DNA of 21,639 nucleotides from Protostelium mycophagum. Its lineage: Eukaryota; Evosea; Variosea; Protosteliida; Protosteliaceae. Positions 8,775 through 18,600 of the stretch are shown piece after piece. The notes beneath the pieces were generated by a model. That model was not told the origin of the DNA, searched no databases, and worked only from the letters and a program-made list of their open reading frames with translations. The stretch covers positions 1 through 21,639 of the forward strand of contig MZNV01002744.1 in the NCBI GenBank assembly GCA_002081555.1, read 5' to 3'. The translations under genes and the position numbers were made by a program. How positions within the stretch are numbered: position 1 is the first letter of the stretch; every line of letters starts with the position of its first letter.

Positions 8775-9968
8775 ATGGATGTACCGAATTCTATAACAGC
8801 CCAAGTATCGCGAGATGGCAAGCCTACTGTGGCTCTCATGAATACAGACCAGAACACCGAGGGTTAGTTTTGACAAACCTTTCTTTTGAATGATATAGCT
8901 CATGGAAAATGATACCAAACACATTTTTTCATCACTCAACAACACAGCGGATTACCGCACAAGGGAGAAGAAGGGATTTCTGAGTTCTATCTGTTGCTGT
9001 TTCACCCCAAAGCGAAAGGTACTAAGAGAAGAGTCCACCGGTCCTACAAAGATCCCTGTCAATGTGGTAAGTATAGAGAAGAGTTCCGTTGGCTCTAGTA
9101 ATTTGTATTGAATACATCCCAGGAAGATCCGTCATTCTCGCCCGTCCCAAATGAGAGCCTTCTCGGTCCTCAACCGGCGAGAGTCGTTGGTCGAAAGACA
9201 TTGGTTTTAGACCTCGATGAGACACTGGTCCACAGTTCATTCAAGGTCAGATTGCTGAGCCAAACTCATCATTTCTGACTGATTTTAGCCCATTCCAAAC
9301 CCCGATTTTGTAGTACCCATCGAAATAGAAGACCAGGTATCATCATATAGATCTCCTTTATTTGACGAAACTGAACACATTCAAGGTTCACAAGATTTAT
9401 GTGGCAAAGCGACCACACGTAGAGACGTTCTTGATGGCAGTCGGCGAGAAGTATGAGGTCGTCGTCTTCACAGCTGGTGTCTCTAAGGTAATTTTTGGTT
9501 CTACTTTCTTTTTCGAGGGAAATATACTCTCGGAAAGAGTCTCATGTGTCTCAGTATGCCCATGCTGTCCTCGATCTTTTAGATCCCAACGGCATCTGCA
9601 CTGGAAGACTATGCAGAGAGCACTGCACAGTTTACCGTGGTAATTACGTGAAGGTAACGTGCCTAATCTCCCGCCAAAATTTGAATTTCAACAGGACCTC
9701 AACCGTCTCGGACGTGACATTCGCCATTGTATTATAGTGGATAATTCACCAGCTTCTTACCTCTTCCACACCGACAACGCTGTAAGTGCCCACATCATGG
9801 CATAAAGACAGCAGATGACATGTGCAGGTGCCCGTAGAGAGTTGGTTCGATGATGAGAGTGACAGAGAACTCTTAACACTCATCCCATTCTTCGATCAGC
9901 TTGCATCGGCGGAAGATGTCAGAACAGCTCTGGATGATGCCAAGAGAAACGGAGTCATCTCTCATTAA
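8775..9968 (+). CDS. CTDSP-like: SCP/FCP1-type phosphatase (CTD small phosphatase-like, HAD superfamily)
   Basis: Eight exons (8775-8862, 8948-9066, 9123-9245, 9289-9336, 9386-9487, 9555-9653, 9695-9781, 9828-9968) give 268 residues. The catalytic domain starts [17 protein letters not shown], with the DxDx(T/V) motif D99-D101: the first Asp takes the phosphate and the second is the general acid. [21 protein letters not shown], the [11 protein letters not shown] lysine region and [11 protein letters not shown] follow, and the domain ends [20 protein letters not shown] as in animal small CTD phosphatases. Such enzymes remove phosphate from Ser in the RNA polymerase II C-terminal repeats and from some signalling proteins. 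The N terminus carries [15 protein letters not shown] (39-53). A Cys cluster there recalls the palmitoylated N terminus of human CTDSP1, so membrane association is possible. Frame and family length both fit; intron 1 uses the acceptor before 8948. Confidence 0.95.
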
Positions 9969-10709
9969 AATGAAATGGTGAGAATTTATTTTGGCGGGAA
10001 ATTTTGGCGGGAGAATGACTGTTGTAGTGGGAGAAGGGGGGAGGAAGAAACGTTAGGCGAAGCCTTTCTAAATAGAAATAATAGCGCGTGTAAAGAGTAT
10101 TGCAAAGATATATTTATTCATGCTATAAAAAACAAAAAGAAATTCTTTTTTCTGGTTGTAGATCATCATATTCAAAACCAGAGACAGTCCTCGACAAGTT
10201 GAAGAGGTTGAAAGTTGGTAGAACAACAGACAGCAAAAGTACGTCTGCACATTATTGTATTCACAGTTGCTTTCGTCTGAGTTGTTCCATCTCGATGATG
10301 ATCACTTGAAAAGAGGAACGACCATCTCATACATCTTCAATCGGCCATTGACTGCGTCGCCGTCTTGAAATCAGGCACGGATGACTCACATCGACGACAG
10401 ATTTCATCTTCCCTTCAATTGCAGCGTTCTGCTCAAGTCACCTGGGGTTGTACACCGATAAGCAGCGTTTTTGTTTGTAGAGACGCAGGGAGAGAGATGT
10501 GAGTATGTTGGGAGGAGAAGCACACAATATAGGTTGAGGTGTTGTTAATTCCTGAGATTTGTGGAAGATATCCTTTGGTGCAGTGGAGGTGTCGAGAAAA
10601 GCAATCGCTGTTGGGGGCATGGATTTTCGATTATCAATGAAGTTTGGAAAAAACTATGTCCTTCTTTGTGTGTGGGTCATTTGAGGACCTTTATTCTCTG
10701 TATCGTTGC
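9969..10709. other. Convergent intergenic region with recurring intron words
   Basis: This is 741 bp between the stops of the phosphatase and beta-helix genes. Short open readings exist on both strands, but none has a family match or splice context. It holds two TTTGGCGGG copies 13 bp apart (9990-9998, 10003-10011), one GTTGTAGA (10155-10162) and TTAGGCGAAGCCTTTCTAAA (10053-10072), related to sequence in a THNSL1 intron. I found no clear AATAAA for the phosphatase. An unrecognised terminal exon of either neighbour cannot be excluded. Confidence 0.5.
10690..10695 (-). terminator. Poly(A) signal AATAAA of the beta-helix gene
   Basis: AATAAA on the minus strand begins 15 nt past the TGA at 10710-10712. 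This supports the chosen last exon. Confidence 0.5.
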
Positions 10710-13700
10710 TCATGGAGGTGACATGATCGCTCCCAGAGTTGTTGACGTATCAGAGTACTGATATCCATCAAGGCTAATGTTGCCAAATGATAGATTGGCT
10801 GCTGATAAGGCCTGTAGACTTTGACTTTTCAATTATTATTTAGTTACTTACCGTCAGAATACTTCGTGTGGCTTTGTTCTGAGACAACTGCACTGACGTC
10901 AAAATGGCGTTTCCAGCTTTCTGAAGCATGACAGACTCGTCTTGAGCAGATGAAGAACTGCTGCCTGAGATGCTTCCACCATTCAGCATGATCTCTCCTG
11001 TTGTATAGATGCTGGCCGTATTATTGAACATGGCCGTGTTAGAGAACGAAACATAATGACCCGATTGCAATGAAATCACGCCTGTTGTGTCATCAATTGG
11101 CACCAACCCAAAGAGGTACATACCTCCATACAGAGATCTACCAAGCCTTATGACACTGTTTGATATAGACAACGTTGCGTTTTGGTTTGCGAGCATCTGT
11201 ATCGTTCCTATTATCTTATCATTTATCCGAGAATTTTTTGTGGAGTGGACACTTACCTCCACTGGTCTGAGCAGAGTTGTCGATGAAGTTGCTGTTTGTA
11301 AATACCCCTGAACCAGCCAAGAGTAACGCTCCTCCGCTGGTGCCAGCTGAATTTCCACGGAGATAGCTGTTGGTCATGGTGGTACTCGAATTAAAAACTA
11401 CGAAAGCTCCTCCTGACACACCGGCATAGTTGTTGAGGAATGTGCTGGATAAAATATCTAGTGTGGACGAGACATTTGCTCCCCCGTACCACATAAAACC
11501 TCCTTGTGAGGAGGCAGAATTAAATTCGCCCTGGACATTCCGGAGATAGATTGCGGATGCTCCGAAGCAACTTATTGCTCCTGTGCAATGTCATCGAGTG
11601 TACAATATATAATATCGCCGGTAGTGTACCTCCTTGATTTGCTGAATTCTGTCTGAATGTACTTGTATCTATTTGTATATTGGCACTGGGAGAATAAATA
11701 GCACCTCCAGTAAGTGCTGAGTTCGTCGAAAAGGTGCTGTTTAAAATCTGCAATCAATAAGGCCTCGAAACAACTGGTAAATTGGTACACTTACAAATAA
11801 GGCGGTTCCTTGTGCCGCCATCACACCTCCTCCGAAGCTTGCTGAGTTGTTTGTCATCGTGATAGATGTCAAAATCAGCACACCAGCAGTGAGTGCAATT
11901 GCTCCTGTCGCAATTCAATATGTGGATTTGGTACTGCAACAATACCTCCTGATGTGCTGGATGAGGTGTTGTAATTGTTGGAGAAAATTGTACCGACGAA
12001 GTTAGTGACGCCGCTGTTCAGCACTACTGTACCATAACTAGAATTGAAAGATTGAGAGTTGTCAGATATTTTCCCATTGTTGAATGTTAAAGTGGCGGAA
12101 CTGCTTGTTATGGCACCTGAAGAATGTTAAGACGGATCTTTGGTCTTGGGAAGATACTCACCTTCTACGCTATTGATGCTTGTGTTGTAAAATGTGCAAA
12201 TGCCTCCCACCAAATTTATGCCCATGCTATTTCCACCAGATACTGTGGAATTGATAATCTACAATAGTTATTGACTGGAGAATTGAAGGGCCCTCACCGT
12301 TATGATGGAACCACTGATGAACACATTTGAAATGAGGTTGTTTGGATTGTTAACCATGTTATTATTGAGGTTGATCCTGGTCAAGCTTCCATATGAATTC
12401 GTAATGGATATTGCCAGAGCATCTAAGATTCATTATGCTCCCTCCTGGGAAAAAACAAGATTGTTACCTGTGCTGGTAGATCCAAAGATCCCGGTCAACT
12501 TCCCACCAGATATAGTCATATTGTCCACATTGATGTTCTGCACAGAATCGCACTGCCATCCAGCACTACTTGCAACTACAAAACGTCAATAATGTTTTCG
12601 AAATAGATGCAATTTACCCGCAGTGTTGTTGAATAAAAATATATTTGTAAAATTCAATTCTGTCAATGAAGAAGTATATATGAGGGTAGTGACATTGTTG
12701 GTTGCCTGGTTGTTATAAATGGACACATTGTTGGCTGTCATGGATGTTATCCAGCGAATATCTAAGATGCCTGTATTTTTGAGCAAGAGTTGTGCAAGAG
12801 AGACTTTACCCCCTCCGATCTCAGTACTTGCCGTGTAAGTATTAAGAAAAATGGTATTGGTGACGGTTACTTGATCACCATTCTGCCACGCAATAGTGTC
12901 GCCCGAGTATAAGGCAGTGTTCCCACTGAAAATACTTTGATCGAGGTTGAGATAAGCTGTACCAGTCATCCTCAGTTCTTTACATGATTACTCACAAGTT
13001 CCAACGCTTGCAATTGCTCCACCATATGCGCTGGATCCACTTCCAAATGTACAAAAGCTAATATTCAACCCGGTTCCACTAAGAATGGCCATAGCAGCTC
13101 CACTAGATGCGGAGTTCAAAGTGAAGATACAACCGTTGAGAGAGCCAGATGAAGATGCAGTATATAGCATGATCGCTGCACCAGTGTTAGATAACTGACA
13201 TATTTAAGTTCTTACCTCCTCCATTATTAGAGACAGAATTTTTCGTAAAGTTTGTATTGTACACTGAGATAGAAGACTGAGCAAACACCCCACCACCATT
13301 TGCAGCTGAATTTTCCTGAAGCAAACTATTGTAAATATAGGTAATGCTTTGACTGTCACTATACACTCCACCTCCATTACCTCCGCCAATATTCCCTAAT
13401 CCAGTAAATTTTCCCTCATAAATCGAGAAGACCTCACCTAAAAGATTCTCGCCTGTTATATTGAGGGTAGATGCAAAACTCGCGATGGCTCCTCCAAAAA
13501 GGGCCTGATTATTTCTGTAATTAGAAGATGTGGAGTTGCACACAGATTGATAGCAAAATACGGCACCACCATAACCATTCAGTGCATAATTCCCTTGGAG
13601 AATCAATTTTTTGATTTTTTTGGGGGTTACCTTCGAAATTGCAGGATTTGATTTGAAGAGTTGACAATATGGCCACAACAGAACCTGATGTATATCCAAG

Positions 13701-14798
13701 GTTAGCCTTGAAGTTACTATTGCTCACGGATAACGAGCTGTTGAATATGTTGATTGCGCCACCACTTTGAGAAACTTGTGCTGCAGCATTGCTGGTGAAA
13801 TTCGAAGTAGTAATTGCGTTGAGTTGTGAGCCGGCGATGTGTATAGCTCCACCACCTGCGGGTGCGGAGCTGCAGGCGGTGAAACTAGAGTTCGAGATGG
13901 ATGTGATGCTTGACATCTGCTTGATGGCTCCTCCAGCACCACCACGACTGTCGACGAATATACAAGATTGCACACTCAATATTGAACCTGATTGAAATAA
14001 GAGAAATATTCCTGCGAACTAACATGAAACTCACTCCGTGTGACAATAGATGAGCAGAGGTTTGAAGTGAAATTGGAAGAAGACACCATCACTGTTGTTT
14101 GGGTCGCGAAAATCGCACCGGGGTAGGCTGCAGACGAGCAATCTTGGTTCGTCATGTTCGTAAAGACGCAAGATGTGATGAGGAGGTTGCCTCCCCCGGT
14201 CATGACGGCTGGACCTTGGCCGGTGATTCCTGAAAAGATGCAGGAAGACAACTGATTTACTTCGTCAACGTTGGTTGGAAATGCGTCATTTTTCGAACAA
14301 TCAGCACATTTTCGGTTGCATTAAGTGCTCACCTGTAGTGTCCCGAATGAGATGATGGCCGTTTCGGGGTTGTTAATGAAGGAGCATCCCAAAAATTGGC
14401 TCGTACTTGTTCCGCTCTGCAAATTAATCGAGGCTGTGAATGTGATTCCATTAAAGATAGCTGATGTAAACGCGGTGATGTTGCCGCTGATTGTGACTGA
14501 TCCAGAAGCCGTGAAGACCCAGGTTGGGCCAGACGAAAGGACGACACTCTATAAATATGTCACCATCATTTCCAAGCGAAACGATTTCGACCTGAAGATA
14601 ATTTCCAGCCGACAGACTGATCATAACTACTGTAGTAGAGGCGGCGTTTGCCGTCGCCACATCTTTAAATTTTAGAATGTTAGAATCATCTCATTTTTTA
14701 CCAGATGGCCAGGTCGATGGTGAAGACACAATGCTGATCTGTCCAAGAGCAAAGCTGAGACAGAGAAGAACCTGCAACAGCAAACAAGCTTGTCTCAT
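10710..14798 (-). CDS. Large secreted beta-helix repeat protein with FxxN / GGA(I/V) repeats (polymorphic outer membrane protein-like)
   Basis: Nineteen exons (14798-14702, 14662-14592, 14548-14333, 14251-14035, 13987-13631, 13593-13438, 13395-13216, 13175-12996, 12956-12810, 12770-12618, 12575-12468, 12422-12298, 12258-12162, 12116-11946, 11904-11795, 11747-11630, 11580-11257, 11207-10852, 10811-10710) give 1094 residues. It starts with a signal peptide, MRQACLLLQVLLCLSFALG. The rest is repeats pairing F-x-x-N with G-G-A-(I/V), for example STFRQNSANQGGAI and NFTKNSVSNNGGAI, the signature of chlamydial Pmp adhesins and related right-handed beta-helices. N-x-S/T sites are frequent, fitting secretion. 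No transmembrane segment or GPI-type tail is visible. It may be a surface or matrix protein; the ligand is unknown. Thirteen of 18 introns are phase 1 and most split a Gly or Ala codon of a GG-A motif. Two in-frame introns (12771-12809, 13396-13437) are inferred from splice sites alone. A further 3' exon is possible. Confidence 0.85.
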
Positions 14799-15094
14799 CG
14801 TCCACTCTGAAGCCGACGGAATCTTCGACTCTTCTGACTAAAATTCCGACGTTTGTCACCTAAACCCACAGTTACATTCTAAAGCTTGGTTCCAATTCCC
14901 GCACCAACGATAACCAGCTGTCACAAAAGCAACCTGCAGTTACAGCCTAAGGCTTAGAATATAGGCTGTAACTGCAGGTTGCTAGGCATTAAAGACGAAG
15001 CTTTGACAGGCAGGTTCGGAAAACACGTCAAGTGAAAAGCGCGCAACATCTTTAGAGACCTTAGCAGTGGTTGATTTGGATTTTCCTTCACTTT
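14799..15094 (-). promoter_or_regulatory. Upstream region of the beta-helix gene, with a perfect hairpin
   Basis: This is 296 bp between the beta-helix ATG and the stop of the next minus-strand gene. It must hold the promoter, but no TATA-like box is evident. It contains the 21-bp inverted repeat at 14928-14983. Nearby, ACAGTTACATTCTAAAGCTT (about 14869-14888) resembles GCAGTTACAGCCTAAGGCTT in the hairpin, so the sequence may have arisen by local duplication and inversion. Confidence 0.5.
14928..14983. repeat. Perfect 21-bp inverted repeat with 14-nt spacer
   Basis: The left arm 14928-14948 and right arm 14963-14983 are exact reverse complements, each centred on CTGCAGTTAC or its complement GTAACTGCAG. 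The spacer is AAGGCTTAGAATAT. Flanks do not extend the pairing and I see no target-site duplication. As DNA it could extrude a cruciform; as RNA it would be a 21-bp perfect stem. Candidates are a promoter element, a small-RNA hairpin or a remnant of a tiny foldback element. Confidence 0.8.
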
Positions 15095-15099
15095 TTATT
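15094..15099 (-). terminator. Poly(A) signal overlapping the stop of the disordered-protein gene
   Basis: AATAAA on the minus strand overlaps the TAA stop (15095-15097), the same arrangement as at the methyltransferase gene. Confidence 0.45.
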
Positions 15100-18035
15100 C
15101 TTCATACACATTTTCATCTCGATGCTTGTCCGCTGCAGGCGAAAAGGCCGAGAAAGCTGTTGACAATATCACATTCTTACTCTGATCTGGCGGTCTACAA
15201 CTCGTCAGAGATTTTCCCGCCAAAAAATAAAACTCACAGTATGGTGTTGAATTGTACAGGGCTTTTTGACAGTTGTAGACGCATGGCGTGCATGTTGGCG
15301 CGGGGTTGCTCAGGCATCAATATTGGCGCTGAGAACGAAGGGGGTTGGGGCGTTTTGGGCTGTAAAATTCAATTGAAATTTCACAAGATCCCAATAAAAA
15401 CTCACCATCACGTCATCAAAACCTCCCACCAGCATCTCCACGGGTCCGGGGGCAACACACTTGAGTGTTTAGTCTTAGAGTTTCACAAAACAATAAATAA
15501 AACTCACCCTGTCTCTCTCTTCGTCATCAGAGTCATAAAATTCTTCGGCGAATAAGTCTGCACGATGGGCTGATTGTAGATCCTCGAAACTCGCTTGGGA
15601 CAGGGATGACCTCAACTCGTTGATGGATGGTCTGTCACTCATAGGTCTGTACACAACACTGCCGGCAGGAGAACTGAGATTTCATCGGAATTTCGTATGA
15701 TTTATGTCTTTCTTGTCGGAAAGAAAAAATTTGGCGGGAAATGACGAGTTTAAAATTCAAATACCTTCCGTTAGACAGTGCTATCCTCAAGTTGCTGTAG
15801 GAGTTGGAGGGCGAGATGAAATTCCATCCGGTTGGGGAGGATGACACATCCGGTGAAGGGCTTGTGTTGACAAGGATGCCTCTGTCTATCAACTTCTTCT
15901 GCTGTTCTATTTTTAGAACACCCCATCTACAACGAAAAGTTTTGAGAGAATTGAAGATTTTGTTTTCAACAGAATCAAATTAAAAAATCATTTGTGAAAT
16001 GACGTGCCTTCATCTCGATCTGGTGGTCCAAAAGATGGAGCTGGCTCCAACTGTTATTCCTCGTAACCGTTGAAGACTTTGAGACCCTGGGAGGGGTCTC
16101 CGGCTGGAATGGGAAGTTGGTCGCGGAGACTTTGGGAGCGCTGGTGGTATTTCCGGTCATCATGTTCTTTAGTGCCTCTCTTAGCCTCGTCCTCTCCTGC
16201 TCCCGAGACATCCCTGACTTACGCAAACTCTGTGTTATTTTAATATTTTTTTGGACTGCAAATTTCATCTTGAATTCAAACAGTGAAATTTCGCGATAAG
16301 ACTTACGTCTGATCTGTGCTTTGGGGCGGTGATGTCCTTCATCACATTCTGTAATGATGCCGTCCTTCTCATCTGTATCTCTGGATTCTCTGGTGACATC
16401 ATCCTCTTATTGTCCGCATATTCTGATTCTTCTGTCGACAAGTCAATCCGCTGAACTTCGAAATTTCAACGAAATTTCGGGGTTCGACTTGAAGGTAGAA
16501 ATTTCTCAGAGATTCCGATGAAATTTACCTGAATCCTCGAGTGTCTGGGTGGACACGTCAGCAAATGTCTGTGTAGATGAATTCATCATGAGGAGACCTC
16601 TTCTCATGAATGGGATTCCCTCTTGGAATGAGCACATCAAACTCCTGTAACATTTAATATCCATCTACAACCGCATCTACAACGAGAATTTCAAGGAGAT
16701 TTCTGGTCGTTCTGCGGGACCTTTTTATCTTTCTTTGTGCAGTAAAAGCGGATCTTATTGCGTATAAATTCGTTTATATGAGTGCTTGTTCTTGCATTAC
16801 AGCCAGCAAAAAAATCAAGCGGTGCAATCCAAACTTTAGATATTTTTGGGCGTTATTTTCGGACGTCTGTTTGCTTCTAAAAGAATAAAAGAATTTAATT
16901 GTGGCTCTGCCACAAACCTCCAAAAACCTATATCACAACAGCTGTCAAGTCCGACGCGTCTACAACGACTCACTTGTCCCGCCTGCTGCTGCTCTTTCCC
17001 CTCTGGCTGGAGCTACCGTTCATCTCCATCATCTGGAGCCTGGCCCAGGCCTTCAGATAATTCTCCATGCCCTTCTCTTGCTCCTTCTCTCTGTTAGGAC
17101 GGTATTGTTGGTAGGGCTCTTGTGTACGCCTCTTGTAATTGAAATCTGTGGACATTGAACATTATGATTGTGATGATGAATCAATGACGATCAATCGAGA
17201 TGGATTTGGTCATTTGGAGATAATATTATAGATCCAAAAATAATAGGGTGAAGTCTGTGAGCTTTTGAGAATGTCATGTTGAATCATCTGATTTAGTTGT
17301 CGCGCAGAGTGCAGGATAACTCTATAAACAAACACAAAGAATCGCACATAATCAGATGAAAGCTTTTGTCGTCACCAAGATTGATTGATGTCAATGTGTG
17401 TCATTGAGATCCAAATCATGGATTTTAACGACTAAACATGTGGTCTCGATATGGATGGTCTCATGAAAAACTCACCAGACTGCCTCAAAGTGCCTGGAGA
17501 GGACGTTGTTTGAAACGACTTTTTGTAGCCTTCAGTTTGCATTGTTTCATCTCTTTCCTGATCTCTTTCTGGGTTTCGTTCGACTGCTTGCTGATATCGT
17601 GTCAGAAATCCACCATCTTTCATTTTGGGCAGAACGAACCGTGACTGATGTCTTTCTGGTATGCATGGGGCTTCTAGTCAATCTAACGGGCTCATCGAGA
17701 CTACTTCTGACTCTTGGACTGTATGAATTAGATAATGACTCTTCAGGTGGTGTCGGTGACGTGGAAGTGCTGACAGTCGGTGATGTATGGTTGGAGTTGG
17801 AACGAGTCAATAATCGATACAGCTGAGATCTTGATCCCTGCTTCTGAGGCTTTTCTTTGTTGTGCTTGATTACAGCCTTCGTTGCATCGAGGGGAGCAGA
17901 GGAATTACGGCGAGGCAATGTCTGTAAATCTTTTGTTGGTAAAGCCGATTTTCCAACCCTCTCTATCTCTGGTTTTGGCTCTGTTTTACCGGCCTCGATA
18001 GCCCATAGAAAACCTTGCGCGCCCCCCCGTGACAT
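15095..18035 (-). CDS. Largely disordered Ser/Arg-rich protein of unknown function
   Basis: Eleven exons (18035-17712, 17644-17476, 17145-16974, 16644-16529, 16431-16307, 16229-16004, 15906-15765, 15673-15508, 15459-15406, 15359-15238, 15194-15095) give 571 residues, and every junction keeps frame. I recognise no domain. The first 110 residues are rich in Ser, Thr, Pro and Arg. Several R-x-x-S sites (RRNSSAP, RRTASLQN, TRNNSWSQ) look like basophilic-kinase or 14-3-3 sites. A charged stretch RNPERDQERDE and PNREKEQEKGMENYLKAW may form a helix or coiled coil. The C-terminal third is the most protein-like, with SFEDLQSAHRADLFAEEF, the acidic DSDDEERDR, then GPVEMLVGGFDDVM. A regulatory or scaffold role is a guess. 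The 17645 intron donor is ambiguous: GTCAGA at 17711 (used here) or GTTAGA at 17687, both phase 0. Two introns are about 330 nt, the longest in the window. Confidence 0.72.
16664..16683 (-). repeat. Second perfect 12-bp pair of the GTTGTAGA word
   Basis: TCTACAAC (+ strand) at 16664 and again at 16676 lie in the 329-nt intron 16645-16973, close to its 3' end. On the gene strand the pair reads GTTGTAGATGCG then GTTGTAGATGGA. A third copy lies near the donor of the same intron (16959-16966). Confidence 0.8.
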
Positions 18036-18600
18036 GATCCTCCTCGATATGTGAGATCTGACGACATACGAAGGTGACGAGTTGTAGAAAAAGATAAAAC
18101 CCCTTCTCCATCATCTTACTAACCCTCAACTGCCAATATATTCGCATCCAGCCTCTTCACAGACAGCAAAAGAGGACACACCAACTTCTTAATAAGTGAT
18201 TCCGTATTGAATAAGGTCTTCGAAAGGGTTGATAATGTCAACTTGACATCTCCTTTCGCAATACTGAATGATGATTGTCTGAAATCATACTTTTGGAATA
18301 CTGATCACCGAAAGATCAATCAAGCTGATTTGTCCATTAAGGTGTAAAATGAACAAATGCGCTGGTCAATTTATTGTTTCAAATTGTTGACGGAATGATA
18401 AGGAAAAGCGAGCTGACTGATGATTGAAATTTGAATATTAAATCGAAGATCTCCCGCCACACTCGCAGTTGAATCGCTTTCTTGGCCTTCTCTTAATATT
18501 GAAAAACGGGGGCTTCACCACTCCCCCGACGAAGAAGAATATCCCCACCACCCCCGACCAGATTCAGATCAATTCTTCGACATTCAAAAAAGACTCGACA
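18036..18600. promoter_or_regulatory. Divergent upstream region, no gene seen
   Basis: This is 565 bp between the starts of the minus-strand disordered-protein gene and the plus-strand Pro-rich gene. It is AT-rich with one GTTGTAGA copy at 18082-18089, close to the minus-strand start, where it may lie in the 5' UTR. A plus-strand frame open from 18469 joins the Pro-rich gene but lacks an ATG before 18601. No clear TATA box was identified for either gene. Confidence 0.5.

Noticed and set aside
9990-10011. Twin TTTGGCGGG as an E2F promoter
   Set aside because: It lies after the stop codons of two convergent genes, and other copies are in introns, so a promoter role is not supported here.
14325-14675. 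Plus-strand open frame opposite the beta-helix gene
   Set aside because: It lies across exons and introns of the well-supported minus-strand gene and shows no family features of its own.
10710-14798. Beta-helix gene as a recent bacterial (chlamydial) transfer or contamination
   Set aside because: Eighteen spliceosomal-type introns fitting the local consensus and a eukaryotic setting argue against it. Similar repeats are known in eukaryotes.
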